Positions 31,192 to 41,286 of a DNA stretch of 64,000 nucleotides are shown piece after piece (position 1 is the first letter of the stretch; each line of letters begins with the position of its first letter). Where the stretch lies: assembly GCA_951394045.1 (NCBI GenBank), contig OX595989.1:620001-684000 (forward strand), in the 5' to 3' direction. The notes under the pieces were generated by a model. It was not told the DNA's origin. It searched no databases and saw only the letters and a list, made by a program, of their open reading frames with translations. The position numbers were made by a program, and so were the translations under genes. The DNA comes from Nitzschia sp. DOCU1. Lineage: Eukaryota; Bacillariophyta; Bacillariophyceae; Bacillariales; Bacillariaceae.

Positions 31192-33879
31192 ATGAAGAGC
31201 CGTGGCCTTTCTTTCCGGTCGACGGTGCTGTCCCTTTGCTGGGCGGCATTGTGGTGTTCTATACTGTCTGTTAAGATGGCGTCGTCGTTTGTTCCAATGT
31301 CTCAAGTACCGCGGTCGTCGGTACGAATCATCGCGTCGTCGACGCGTCTATTCGAATCCAAAAACCGCCCCCCACCGAAAAAGCCAAAGAAAATGACAAT
31401 TGCCGAGTTACGCAAAGAATTGCTAAAAGAGCCCCTGGCCCAAGCACCAGCTCCCAAGAAATCGAGACGGACCCGAAAACGGGTAGACCAACCAAAGCAA
31501 ACGTACCTGTATGCGGCACAGCGAAAGAAACTCCAGGCACAAAAGGGAGCAGGCGAATCAGACGAAGAGACGACGGAAGAAATTGTGGTGCAGGAGGAGA
31601 TTAGTCCCGTAGCGCAAGCAAAGGAGCTGGGGCTAATGAATCCGGCCATGCAACACTGCGATCCAGCAGTAGATACTATCGAACCAAGGATCCTGGGACG
31701 ATTGCAAGTGGGGGATACAGGGAGTGAGAAATATGCCTATATTATTGAAAAGCCAGCTGGTTGGTCCATTATTGGAAATACCAACAAGGGTAGTAGCACC
31801 AAAGAGGAATCCAATACTCTCACAGAGTCGTCGTCAAAAGCCAAGGCCTCGTCCAAAAAGCGCGTCAAGATTAAGAGCGGGGACAAGGAGGAATATTTGG
31901 AGTTTGATGAAGCCGATATCTTGGCATTATTGACTCCTGAAGAGCGTGCCGAGTGGGAGGCTCAGGGCGAATTAGAATTCAACGGGCCGGTCTATGACAA
32001 TAGTGACGACTATGTAGACATTCCAGGATGGTACGATGTGGCTGAAATGTCAGCAGAAGAACGCGAAGAAGCTGGTATTGAGGACGAAGATTTTGATCCA
32101 GAAGACATTCCCGACTTTGACGAGGCGGATATTTTGGCTCTAATGACGCCGGAAGAACAAGAAGAATACCAACAGGACAAGCTTGCTGCACAGATACAAC
32201 AGAGCATCTCGCAACAACAAGGTGTTAAGACCAAGAATAACAAGTACAAAAATCCTCTACAGCGTTATCTGGACATGCCAAGAGAGGAAATGGATGCGGC
32301 CATGTTGGAGAATCTTAAGCGCATCGAACGTCGACTCCAGAATCCGACCAGCGGTAAAGCAAGCTTTTCAACCGCGGTAACGCGGCCGACTATAGTAGGC
32401 TGGCTCAAGGATTTCAAGGCCAATGAAGGAACTCCCATTCGGGGAGGCAACTTTTGGACCGCGGTTGCCGGAGCGACTGAAGTGGACGACTCGGGTGTTG
32501 TGGTAATCTGTCCCAAAACTGCTGCGGGCAACATCTTTGTGGATGCGGCTGAGTACATCACAGTCGTGGGCAACGGAGAGTTTCTGGCGCCGGCACAAAA
32601 CCGCAAAGACAGTATGGAAGTTGCCAAGGAACAATTGAAGATGGAAATCGTGTCAAAAGTCCGCAAGGGTCGAGAGGGAGATACCTGCCAAACAGTCCGC
32701 GTCTCCATTTCGGAAACAGCGTCTTCGTGCTCCTCGATCATTCCTCATATTCAAGCTCAATTCGCCGATGGTATTCGGGGGGATCCTGGTGCCAATCCCT
32801 TTGACCGTCGAGCACCGCGTAGATTGATTCACTGTCAATCTGTCACTGTGTCGAGTCTTTCTCACGACGAGGACGCTCAAGCCGAGCTAGAAGCACTTCC
32901 AGATGATATTGCAATCTTGGCAGATCGCCTCAACCACCATAAATTTACCAAGGGATCATTCTTGGGTCGTTCGAGCTTACGGATGAACCCACTGACCAAC
33001 ACCTTCCGAGAAGTTAACGGAGCCGCGGATGGCTTTCCAGGTTGGACCATAGACCGATATGCGGATTGGATCTTGGTGCAGCACGACCCCAAGGAATACC
33101 GCGGCCCCCTTCCAAGCATTCACGATGGTTATACTGCTGGTGTCTATTACCTCTCAGCAAATCCTGATCGAGGATCAATGGGATCTGACTCTACACTCCG
33201 CCCAACTTTGCTAGAGGGCAAAGCAGCCCCGGAAATTGTCCCTGTCCTCGAAAATGGTGTAACCTACTTGGTGTCGTTGGACAAGGATTTGTCGACCGGA
33301 ATCTTCTTAGACCAGAGACCGCAACGAGCATGGCTGACCCGCAATTGCGGCGAGAAAACGCATGTGTTGAACTGCTTTGCCCATTGCGGGGCATTCAGCA
33401 TTGCGGCCGCATCTGCGGGTGCGTCGACCGTAAGTTTGGACTTGAACAAGAAGTGGCTGGACCGGGTCCAGCCACAGTTAGAGGCAAACGGAATCGCCTT
33501 TGATGAAAGACACGATTGTATCTACGGCGACTGTTTTGAGTGGCTAGAGAAACTCGCGAAGCGCGGAGAAAAGTTTGATATCGTCATCCTAGATCCTCCC
33601 AGCTCGAGCGTCGGAAAAAGAAAGCGCCGATGGAGTGTCAAGAACGACATGGATGAACTGGTGGCGTTAGCGGCTCCCTTGGTCAAAAAAGGTGGCTTGC
33701 TTTGGACAACGACCAACAGTGCTGGCTTGTCGCCGATCAAGTTTGCGCGTCTTTGCAAACGGGGCATGGACAGCGTGGGACTTGAAAATGCCAAGCTGGA
33801 ACGAATACAACCCATGCCACTAGATTTTCCATCCATTGGCCCTCAGTCGGTGAAAAACCTTGTATGGCGCATGCCATAA
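31192..33879 (+). CDS. RlmI-like rRNA methyltransferase with long N-terminal extension, plastid-targeted
   Basis: Single exon, 895 residues. The C-terminal 330 residues match the RlmI/RlmK type of SAM-dependent rRNA (cytosine-5) methyltransferase: NTFREVNGAADGFPGWTIDRYADW, LSTGIFLDQRPQRAWL, SAM-binding VLNCFAHCGAFSIAAASAGA with SLDLNKKWLDR, and FDIVILDPPSSS. The N-terminus has a hydrophobic signal ending ASSFVP, a diatom plastid motif, so plastid 23S rRNA is the likely target (inference). Between them lie some 500 residues that are charged and include a repeated block FDEADILAL(L/M)TPEE at residues 238 and 309. A further globular part (about 385-560, with IRGGNFWTAVAGATEVDDSGVV) is not recognised. 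Confidence 0.82.
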   Translation: MKSRGLSFRSTVLSLCWAALWCSILSVKMASSFVPMSQVPRSSVRIIASSTRLFESKNRPPPKKPKKMTIAELRKELLKEPLAQAPAPKKSRRTRKRVDQPKQTYLYAAQRKKLQAQKGAGESDEETTEEIVVQEEISPVAQAKELGLMNPAMQHCDPAVDTIEPRILGRLQVGDTGSEKYAYIIEKPAGWSIIGNTNKGSSTKEESNTLTESSSKAKASSKKRVKIKSGDKEEYLEFDEADILALLTPEERAEWEAQGELEFNGPVYDNSDDYVDIPGWYDVAEMSAEEREEAGIEDEDFDPEDIPDFDEADILALMTPEEQEEYQQDKLAAQIQQSISQQQGVKTKNNKYKNPLQRYLDMPREEMDAAMLENLKRIERRLQNPTSGKASFSTAVTRPTIVGWLKDFKANEGTPIRGGNFWTAVAGATEVDDSGVVVICPKTAAGNIFVDAAEYITVVGNGEFLAPAQNRKDSMEVAKEQLKMEIVSKVRKGREGDTCQTVRVSISETASSCSSIIPHIQAQFADGIRGDPGANPFDRRAPRRLIHCQSVTVSSLSHDEDAQAELEALPDDIAILADRLNHHKFTKGSFLGRSSLRMNPLTNTFREVNGAADGFPGWTIDRYADWILVQHDPKEYRGPLPSIHDGYTAGVYYLSANPDRGSMGSDSTLRPTLLEGKAAPEIVPVLENGVTYLVSLDKDLSTGIFLDQRPQRAWLTRNCGEKTHVLNCFAHCGAFSIAAASAGASTVSLDLNKKWLDRVQPQLEANGIAFDERHDCIYGDCFEWLEKLAKRGEKFDIVILDPPSSSVGKRKRRWSVKNDMDELVALAAPLVKKGGLLWTTTNSAGLSPIKFARLCKRGMDSVGLENAKLERIQPMPLDFPSIGPQSVKNLVWRMP

Positions 33880-34381
33880 AGGAAAGGACCGGCTTGGGAT
33901 GACAATCTCTGAGTGAAGGTGGAAGATTGCATCATGGCTATCTGACCACGAGAATGAATTGGCTTTCTGCAATCTCCCATTTGACGAAGCGAAGTCGGCG
34001 CTCTCCCTTTATCTGGAGGCACGTGGAGGAAAATGCAGCCGCAGAGTAACTACCATTCGGAATGATAATCTCAGCCTGTTAGCTAGCTATCAGAATCGTA
34101 ACGAGTGCTTACTACCCGACATGATCCAGTCACTCTAGCTAGCTAGCTAGTAGAGTGCTACTCTTAAAGTGCGGGCTTTCCAGTTAGAAGCTACCTTGAC
34201 GATCGAGAGGAACTGATTTCGCCAAGTACATAGCTACACCATGCCTTTATTTTTCGAGGTACCTAGTTATTTACATACACAGCACGCATACGTCAAGATG
34301 GAGCTTTTGGACATAAGCCCATAACTGCATACGATTTTGGGGCTGTGCTGCAGTCAGCGCGCGCCATGCCATTCTACCGGT
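33880..34381. other. Intergenic region left of the Crypton pair
   Basis: About 500 bp with a short CTAG microsatellite at 34135-34150. It ends in CTACCGGT directly before the ATG that starts the first element. No gene seen. Confidence 0.5.
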
Positions 34382-37164
34382 ATGTAAGGCCCAAAATTCC
34401 ACCCATGTGGTATTTTTGTACCAAAATTCCATTTCCCCGTATGTAGAACTGCCGATACCGTCATTGGAGTTTGTGGATTTCTCATGGTGTTGACGTGGCG
34501 AATCCACTGTGGAGTGGACAGGAATCGTGGAGTTTAGGGGCCGAAAATTCCACAATACGATCGGCAATACCAAGCGCTATTTTCACACAACAATGCTGGT
34601 TGCTGCCACAACAACAAATACAACTTCATTCCAAACCTGCTGAAACAAAACAACAATGGCAAACCTTAATACACCTGGCCCATGCGCCAATCCAGGGTGT
34701 CTGCTTGGTGGTATTGCACCAAGCACCCATAAATGTCCGGATTGTGGCAAGAATATTCATGCCCCCTGTGGTGATGAGACCCCGGACATTCACTTCGTGT
34801 TGTGCCCTGTCTGTAAGGCAAAAAGAATAGCCGGCACCGGACAGCAGGGCGAAAGAGAAGTCACTGCCAATCAGCAGCAGCATGAGCAAGCGGTAGTAGT
34901 ACCACCACAGCAGAATCCTCGTCCTGCTACTCGTGCTGGTGATGCTGCAAGAAGCAAACCCCCAAAGCGGTCCCTTCCACCACCCAGTGACTGCTACAAT
35001 GGTACAAGCATGGCAACTCGGCTGTCCCAGCCAAGTTGTATACTTGCTTACCATGACTACCTAGCAGAATTTATGTCATTCTGGGATGGGAAAAAGTATG
35101 TGTCACCATATCCTTTCCCAAACTCTGAGCTACAGAAAGTGACTCCGAAGGAGGTGGCAAGCTTTTTGGCCATGAAAGCATATGGAAAGCCCGATCCAAC
35201 AGAAGCTGACAATCCAACAGTTGGACGGTCGAATTCTATTTTATACTACAAAAAAGCCATATCGTTTTTCATGCCCAACCGGCTAATGGCGTGGAACTTT
35301 GCAGTGGGTTGGGGAAATCCTACAAGATCCAACGAGGTGAATGAGCTAATAAAGGCTGTTATGAAGAAAGAAGCTGCTGGATTTGGGAAAGCATCGCAAG
35401 CACGGCGGGATTTCGACAAGGATGAATTTGACCAAGTGATGAATTATTTGGGAAGGCAGTCGGCTGTTGATTTAAAGCTAGGTGTTCCCTGCCTCTTCAA
35501 ATTTTCTTATCACTTTATTGCACGCTTGGATGATGCGTGCAAACTGAGGAAGGCCATGCTTCGTCAAAATGTCCGGGTGCCTGATTCCCTGGTGGCCAAA
35601 CTACAGTGGTCCAAAAATGTAAACACTGAAAAGCCATGCCCGTGGCAGATCATTTTTGGTTGCAAAGATGCAAGCTACTGCCTTTTGTTGGCGTTAGCGT
35701 TGCATTTGGAGACGACTATTGCACAACATGGTGGCAACAAGGAGTTTATTTTCCATTTTGGAAAATCGACTCCAGAACAAGCGAACTCATTCGTCAGCTC
35801 TTCCCTAAGGAAGATATTGAATACAGAGTTCATTGAACTGATGGATTCTGCTGATGGGAAGCTTGGGACGCATTCCAATCGGAAGTACGGAGCTACGGCA
35901 GCACGTCGCAGAGGTGGCACACCGGCAAATGTTGATTTTCGCGCACGTTGGGGACAGAATAAACGCCAACAAGATCGCTATACCAATGCTGATTTGCCAT
36001 GGCCGGACGGTGACATTGCTGCAAGGCTATGCGTTGGAGGCCCCATTCGTTATGCAGTGAAGGCAGGTAGTGGGATTACAACGGATTGGATAATTGCCAA
36101 TGTGGTGCCGAACATAGCTGCTGATGGGTTTCATCGGGAGGTTGCCAGAGTGCTTGGCACAGCACTTCTTTGGGCTGCCTTTGAAGAGTCTATGGCGGAG
36201 ATGATCCCCCTTGGGATCCTACAACGAATTCATTCTGCATACGAAGCCAACAAACTTGTACTTCAAGGAAACCTTCATGATAATGAGAATCCAGTCTCAA
36301 GGATTCTACTTGATGTTTATGAGACAGAGGGTGTTCTACAGGTGATGGATTTGGATGGGGGAGATGGTGGTACAAACAATACCGATCAACCAATGCGAAA
36401 CATTGAGGATCAACGAGGGGAGCTACGAAAACTGCGATGTGAGGTGCATGAACTGAAGGTCTATCTTGCCGCCTTGAAAGCACAGCAAGATCAAACGAAG
36501 TCTGAATGGACTGCAAACTTCAACAAAGTGTTTCGCCATCTGAATAGAATCGAAAGCCAGCCAGGCCGGCGTGTCAGAGTGGCAGGTGACAATGGTGAAG
36601 CCGTTCATGAAGACCACCAACTGCCAGAGAATAATGCGAGGCTTAGTCGCTGTCCAAAAACGTTGCATCTACTGTGGGATGAATGGACGAATGGGTTGGG
36701 CGGAAACAAGGCGGCAAGATCTTTCACTGCTAGGGAACGAGGGCGAGTTAGGTATGTATTTAGCAAACGAAAGGTATTTTGGGACCAAGTCAGCCTGATG
36801 GTCCGAAGCGGGGAGTTGGCGACAGTTGCCATTGACAAAATTTATGATGCGTATGGTGGAGATACATGTGTCACGAAGATATTGCGTCAAATGCAGAAGG
36901 ATAAAGCCACTGGAGGGCATCCATCACTGCGAATAGTATCAATGGTGACAGTATGAGTATAGTGATTTATGTTTTGAAATGAGAAAGTCTCCTCTTCCAA
37001 TATAGTGTAGCAGTAGCTACTACTAGCTCGCCATCTTGTCGTCGTCGCTGGACTTTGACTCAAAGGAATACATGCGCGCTCTTCGCACGAGAGTTCAAGT
37101 GATGCGAACACTGTACACGGGATTGTGCGTGGATTTTGTTGTGGAGTATTTTGAGACTATTTTC
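34382..37164 (+). mobile_element. Crypton-type tyrosine recombinase transposon, copy 1
   Basis: A 2783-bp unit, from the ATG at 34382 to the base before the same ATG at 37165, where the second unit starts. It has one gene (34656-36956), a 270-bp 5' region and a 208-bp 3' region. There are no terminal inverted repeats and no target duplication beyond the ATG, as expected for Cryptons, which move as circles by tyrosine recombinase. The left end has three copies of AAAATTCCA (near 34393, 34424 and 34544) and the short inverted repeat TCCACTGTGGA (34502-34512), which could be recombinase binding sites. Confidence 0.88.
34656..36956 (+). CDS. Crypton recombinase: PHD finger, tyrosine recombinase, GCR1_C domain (copy 1)
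   Basis: Intact frame of 766 residues. Residues 10-53 form a C4HC3 PHD-type zinc finger (Cys10, 15, 27, 30, His35, Cys38, 50, 53). The central domain is a tyrosine recombinase: Arg290 in FIARLDDACKLRK, HSNR at 406-409 (the HxxR box, in GTHSNRKYGATAARRRG) and the likely nucleophile Tyr442 in QQDRYTNAD. A coiled coil follows (about 575-640, IEDQRGELRKLRCEVHELKVY). The C-terminus (about 666-745, LWDEWTNGLGGNKAARSF) is a GCR1_C-like DNA-binding domain, which is characteristic of Cryptons. The intact frame and near identity to copy 2 suggest recent activity. Confidence 0.9.
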   Translation: MANLNTPGPCANPGCLLGGIAPSTHKCPDCGKNIHAPCGDETPDIHFVLCPVCKAKRIAGTGQQGEREVTANQQQHEQAVVVPPQQNPRPATRAGDAARSKPPKRSLPPPSDCYNGTSMATRLSQPSCILAYHDYLAEFMSFWDGKKYVSPYPFPNSELQKVTPKEVASFLAMKAYGKPDPTEADNPTVGRSNSILYYKKAISFFMPNRLMAWNFAVGWGNPTRSNEVNELIKAVMKKEAAGFGKASQARRDFDKDEFDQVMNYLGRQSAVDLKLGVPCLFKFSYHFIARLDDACKLRKAMLRQNVRVPDSLVAKLQWSKNVNTEKPCPWQIIFGCKDASYCLLLALALHLETTIAQHGGNKEFIFHFGKSTPEQANSFVSSSLRKILNTEFIELMDSADGKLGTHSNRKYGATAARRRGGTPANVDFRARWGQNKRQQDRYTNADLPWPDGDIAARLCVGGPIRYAVKAGSGITTDWIIANVVPNIAADGFHREVARVLGTALLWAAFEESMAEMIPLGILQRIHSAYEANKLVLQGNLHDNENPVSRILLDVYETEGVLQVMDLDGGDGGTNNTDQPMRNIEDQRGELRKLRCEVHELKVYLAALKAQQDQTKSEWTANFNKVFRHLNRIESQPGRRVRVAGDNGEAVHEDHQLPENNARLSRCPKTLHLLWDEWTNGLGGNKAARSFTARERGRVRYVFSKRKVFWDQVSLMVRSGELATVAIDKIYDAYGGDTCVTKILRQMQKDKATGGHPSLRIVSMVTV

Positions 37165-39956
37165 ATGTAAGGCCCAAAATTCCACCCATGTGGTATTTTT
37201 GTACCAAAATTCCATTTCCCCGTATGTAGAACTGCCGATACCGTCATTGGAGTTTGTGGATTTCTCATGGTGTTGACGTGGCGAATCCACTGTGGAGTGG
37301 ACAGGAATCGTGGAGTTTAGGGGCCGAAAATTCCACAATACGATCGGCAATACCAAGCGCTATTTTCACACAACAATGCTGGTTGCTGCCACAACAACAA
37401 ATACAACTTCATTCCAAACCTGCTGAAACAAAACAACAATGGCAAACCTTAATACACCTGGCCCATGCGCCAATCCAGGGTGTCTGCTTGGTGGTATTGC
37501 ACCAAGCACCCATAAATGTCCGGATTGTGGCAAGAATATTCATGCCCCCTGTGGTGATGAGACCCCGGACATTCACTTCGTGTTGTGCCCTGTCTGTAAG
37601 GCAAAAAGAATAGCCGGCACCGGACAGCAGGGCGAAAGAGAAGTCACTGCCAATCAGCAGCAGCATGAGCAAGCGGTAGTCGTACCACCACAGCAGAATC
37701 CTCGTCCTGCTACTCGTGCTGGTGATGCTGCAAGAAGCAAACCCCCAAAGCGGTCCCTTCCACCACCCAGTGACTGCTACAATGGTACAAGCATGGCAAC
37801 TCGGCTGTCCCAGCCAAGTTGTATACTTGCTTACCATGACTACCTAGCAGAATTTATGTCATTCCGGGATGGGAAAAAGTATGTGTCACCATATCCTTTC
37901 CCAAACTCTGAGCTACAGAAAGTGACTCCGAAGGAGGTGGCAAGCTTTTTGGCCATGAAAGCATATGGAAAGCCCGATCCAACAGAAGCTGACAATCCAA
38001 CAGTTGGACGGTCGAATTCTATTTTATACTACAAAAAAGCCATATCGTTTTTCATGCCCAACCGGCTAATGGCGTGGAACTTTGCAGTGGGTTGGGGAAA
38101 TCCTACAAGATCCAACGAGGTGAATGAGCTAATAAAGGCTGTTATGAAGAAAGAAGCTGCTGGATTTGGGAAAGCATCGCAAGCACGGCGGGATTTCGAC
38201 AAGGATGAATTTGACCAAGTGATGAATTATTTGGGAAGGCAGTCGGCTGTTGATTTAAAGCTAGGTGTTCCCTGCCTCTTCAAATTTTCTTATCACTTTA
38301 TTGCACGCTTGGATGATGCGTGCAAACTGAGGAAGGCCATGCTTCGTCAAAATGTCCGGGTGCCTGGTGATTCCCTGGTGGCCAAACTACAGTGGTCCAA
38401 AAATGTAAACACTGAAAAGCCATGCCCGTGGCAGATCATTTTTGGTTGCAAAGATGCAAGCTACTGCCTTTTGTTGGCGTTAGCGTTGCATTTGGAGACG
38501 ACTATTGCACAACATGGTGGCAACAAGGAGTTTATTTTCCATTTTGGAAAATCGACTCCAGAACAAGCGAACTCATTCGTCAGCTCTTCCCTGCTAAGGA
38601 AGATATTGAATACAGAGTTCATTGAACTGATGGATTCTGCTGATGGGAAGCTTGGGACGCATTCCAATCGGAAGTACGGAGCTACGGCAGCACGTCGCAG
38701 AGGTGGCACACCGGCAAATGTTGATTTTCGCGCACGTTGGGGACAGAATAAACGCCAACAAGATCGCTATACCAATGCTGATTTGCCATGGCCGGACGGT
38801 GACATTGCTGCAAGGCTATGCGTTGGAGGCCCCATTCGTTATGCAGTGAAGGCAGGTAGTGGGATTACAACGGATTGGATAATTGCCAATGTGGTGCCGA
38901 ACATAGCTGCTGATGGGTTTCATCGGGAGGTTGCCAGAGTGCTTGGCACAGCACTTCTTTGGGCTGCCTTTGAAGAGTCTATGGCGGAGATGATCCCCCT
39001 TGGGATCCTACAACGAATTCATTCTGCATACGAAGCCAACAAACTTGTACTTCAAGGAAACCTTCATGATAATGAGAATCCAGTCTCAAGGATTCTACTT
39101 GATGTTTATGAGACAGAGGGTGTTCTACAGGTGATGGATTTGGATGGGGGAGATGGTGGTACAAACAATACCGATCAACCAATGCGAAACATTGAGGATC
39201 AACGAGGGGAGCTACGAAAACTGCGATGTGAGGTGCATGAACTGAAGGTCTATCTTGCCGCCTTGAAAGCACAGCAAGATCAAACGAAGTCTGAATGGAC
39301 TGCAAACTTCAACAAAGTGTTTCGCCATCTGAATAGAATCGAAAGCCAGCCAGGCCGGCGTGTCAGAGTGGCAGGTGACAATGGTGAAGCCGTTCATGAA
39401 GACCACCAACTGCCAGAGAATAATGCGAGGCTTAGTCGCTGTCCAAAAACGTTGCATCTACTGTGGGATGAATGGACGAATGGGTTGGGCGGAAACAAGG
39501 CGGCAAGATCTTTCACTGCTAGGGAACGAGGGCGAGTTAGGTATGTATTTAGCAAACGAAAGGTATTTTGGGACCAAGTCAGCCTGATGGTCCGAAGCGG
39601 GGAGTTGGCGACAGTTGCCATTGACAAAATTTATGATGCGTATGGTGGAGATACATGTGTCACGAAGATATTGCGTCAAATGCAGAAGGATAAAGCCACT
39701 GGAGGGCATCCATCACTGCGAATAGTATCAATGGTGACAGTATGAGTATAGTGATTTATGTTTTGAAATGAGAAAGTCTCCTCTTCCAATATAGTGTAGC
39801 AGTAGCTACTACTAGCTCGCCATCTTGTCGTCGTCGCTGGACTTTGACTCAAAGGAATACATGCGCGCTCTTCGCACGAGAGTTCAAGTGATGCGAACAC
39901 TGTACACGGGATTGTGCGTGGATTTTGTTGTGGAGTATTTTGAGACTATTTTCATG
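37165..39956 (+). mobile_element. Crypton-type tyrosine recombinase transposon, copy 2
   Basis: A 2789-bp unit directly following copy 1 in the same direction, ending at the ATG 39954-39956 shared with the right flank. It differs from copy 1 by two 3-nt insertions inside the gene and a few substitutions; the non-coding ends are identical by eye. The junction between units reads attttcATGtaaggccc, the exact join of the right end (attttcATG) and left end (ATGtaaggccc), as in a circular intermediate. Confidence 0.88.
37439..39745 (+). CDS. Crypton recombinase: PHD finger, tyrosine recombinase, GCR1_C domain (copy 2)
   Basis: Intact frame of 768 residues, same domains as copy 1: PHD finger 10-53, Arg290, HSNR at 408-411, Tyr444, coiled coil and GCR1_C domain. 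It has Gly inserted in VPGDSL and Leu in SSLLRK relative to copy 1, and Arg where copy 1 has Trp (FRDGK versus FWDGK). Both 3-nt length changes keep frame, so neither copy is evidently dead; which one is the ancestral state cannot be told here. Confidence 0.9.
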   Translation: MANLNTPGPCANPGCLLGGIAPSTHKCPDCGKNIHAPCGDETPDIHFVLCPVCKAKRIAGTGQQGEREVTANQQQHEQAVVVPPQQNPRPATRAGDAARSKPPKRSLPPPSDCYNGTSMATRLSQPSCILAYHDYLAEFMSFRDGKKYVSPYPFPNSELQKVTPKEVASFLAMKAYGKPDPTEADNPTVGRSNSILYYKKAISFFMPNRLMAWNFAVGWGNPTRSNEVNELIKAVMKKEAAGFGKASQARRDFDKDEFDQVMNYLGRQSAVDLKLGVPCLFKFSYHFIARLDDACKLRKAMLRQNVRVPGDSLVAKLQWSKNVNTEKPCPWQIIFGCKDASYCLLLALALHLETTIAQHGGNKEFIFHFGKSTPEQANSFVSSSLLRKILNTEFIELMDSADGKLGTHSNRKYGATAARRRGGTPANVDFRARWGQNKRQQDRYTNADLPWPDGDIAARLCVGGPIRYAVKAGSGITTDWIIANVVPNIAADGFHREVARVLGTALLWAAFEESMAEMIPLGILQRIHSAYEANKLVLQGNLHDNENPVSRILLDVYETEGVLQVMDLDGGDGGTNNTDQPMRNIEDQRGELRKLRCEVHELKVYLAALKAQQDQTKSEWTANFNKVFRHLNRIESQPGRRVRVAGDNGEAVHEDHQLPENNARLSRCPKTLHLLWDEWTNGLGGNKAARSFTARERGRVRYVFSKRKVFWDQVSLMVRSGELATVAIDKIYDAYGGDTCVTKILRQMQKDKATGGHPSLRIVSMVTV

Positions 39957-40423
39957 ATACATGCAACGAATGCAGTGTGATCAACAATTATTAAGCCCCC
40001 GCGCTAGGCTAACTTCAACAATTACATATCGGTTTACTAGCTAAGACACGAACGAGAATGCCCGGCGTACTACTTCTCTCGATGACCACGGAAGCGAGCA
40101 GTCATGCTGTCGTTTCCGGTACTGAAAGCCTCGTGATTCTCAACGTACGTCATTTTCATAGCGCAGCGCCTGCTGTGACCACCGGCGAAATGCACCACCT
40201 ATCAGCACGGAGTGCGGAGGAAAGCATCTTTTGGCCTGCACCATCATCATCGGCCTACCGAGAGAGGTGATGCAGCCCCGGTGCTCGCGGCAACCATGGT
40301 AGCGTAAATTAAAATCGCGGCGAAGGTTTGCAACAGCCAACTGCTTCCGACTTGCAAATCCTACCTCTGCTACCACGAAAGTAACCACTCTTCGTAAAAC
40401 CTGTTGATTCTATACAGGCAGGG
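39957..40423. other. Intergenic region right of the Crypton pair
   Basis: About 470 bp between the end of the second Crypton and the next gene. It starts with ATACATGCAACG, the right flank of the insertion. It should hold the promoter of the GDNP-family gene at 40424; no element recognised. Confidence 0.4.
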
Positions 40424-41286
40424 ATGCCACCTATTGCAGATATGATGAAATCGAAGTCCCACAGCATCGATTTGGTTAACAATACAATCACGATAAGCGA
40501 AGACGATGCCCCCGAAGGCGTTGTAGCTGCGCACCCCAAGTTCCGTCGATGCATCTCCGTGCCAGAAACGTTATGGGATATTCGCTCAGTTATGAAAATC
40601 CGCACTCTCGACGAGAGTATTCATTCAACATACGGGTCAGAAAGCGGTGGCCCCAAGGGCAACATTAGGTTCAAGAATGTCGGCATCCGCGAGTACGCGC
40701 GGACTGTCGGCGATAATCCCTCTTGCAGCAGTGGGCCGCCAGTGAGGTAAGAAATGACGGGAATCACGATGATTGACAGCAACGGATGCTGCGATGTATC
40801 CTGTATGCTACTTCTTTGGACTTTTTGTCTCAACAAAATGATTTCTTTTGCCTTTGTAGTATATCCTGGGAATACACCGCGTTGGGCGAAATAAGCCTGG
40901 ACGAATACGAGCAAACGAGACCTCCTCGTCGAAGTCATTTTGAAATGGTCTTACCCCGTAAGATCCGTCATGATATGCTTCGACGAGAGTGGGATGTTAC
41001 ACAAAAGCAAATTGCGGAATCAGTTCGAAGAAACGTGAAAGTTAAGAATCAAAGGAAGGCTACCGTGAACAACCTAGGAAAGGCCGCCAAGGCAGAAGAA
41101 CTGCTTGAAAGCACAGGGCGCAAGATTAAGCGGCTTCTCACATTCAAGCCTCCTGTCAGCGTGCAAGTGAAGAATCTAGAAGCCAAGGTGAATGAAGCTC
41201 AACGCCGAAGGTCCCAGCTTGCCTTGGAGAAGTATTACGCATCAGAATATGACAACGGCAATACCACCAGCGCCAACAGCTTGTAG
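40424..41286 (+). CDS. GDNP-family protein, short form
   Basis: Two exons, 40424-40746 and 40860-41286, with a 113-nt GTAAGA...TTTGTAG intron; 249 residues. The conserved block NIRFKNVGIREYARTVGDNP-SCSSGPPV (80-107) ends exactly at the intron, then SISWEYTALGEISLDEYEQTRPPRR, then a helical region with IRHDMLRREWDVTQKQIAES and RNVKVKNQRKATVNNLGKA. The helical part is strongly basic and may be a coiled coil or nucleic-acid-contacting helix. It is a paralogue of the genes at 43305 and 21307. Function unknown. Confidence 0.8.

Noticed and set aside
34371..34381. CTACCGGT as a specific Crypton target motif
   Set aside because: ACCGGTA also appears near 4317, 8694 and 42987, but ACCGGT is a common palindrome and only the ATG is shared by all element junctions.
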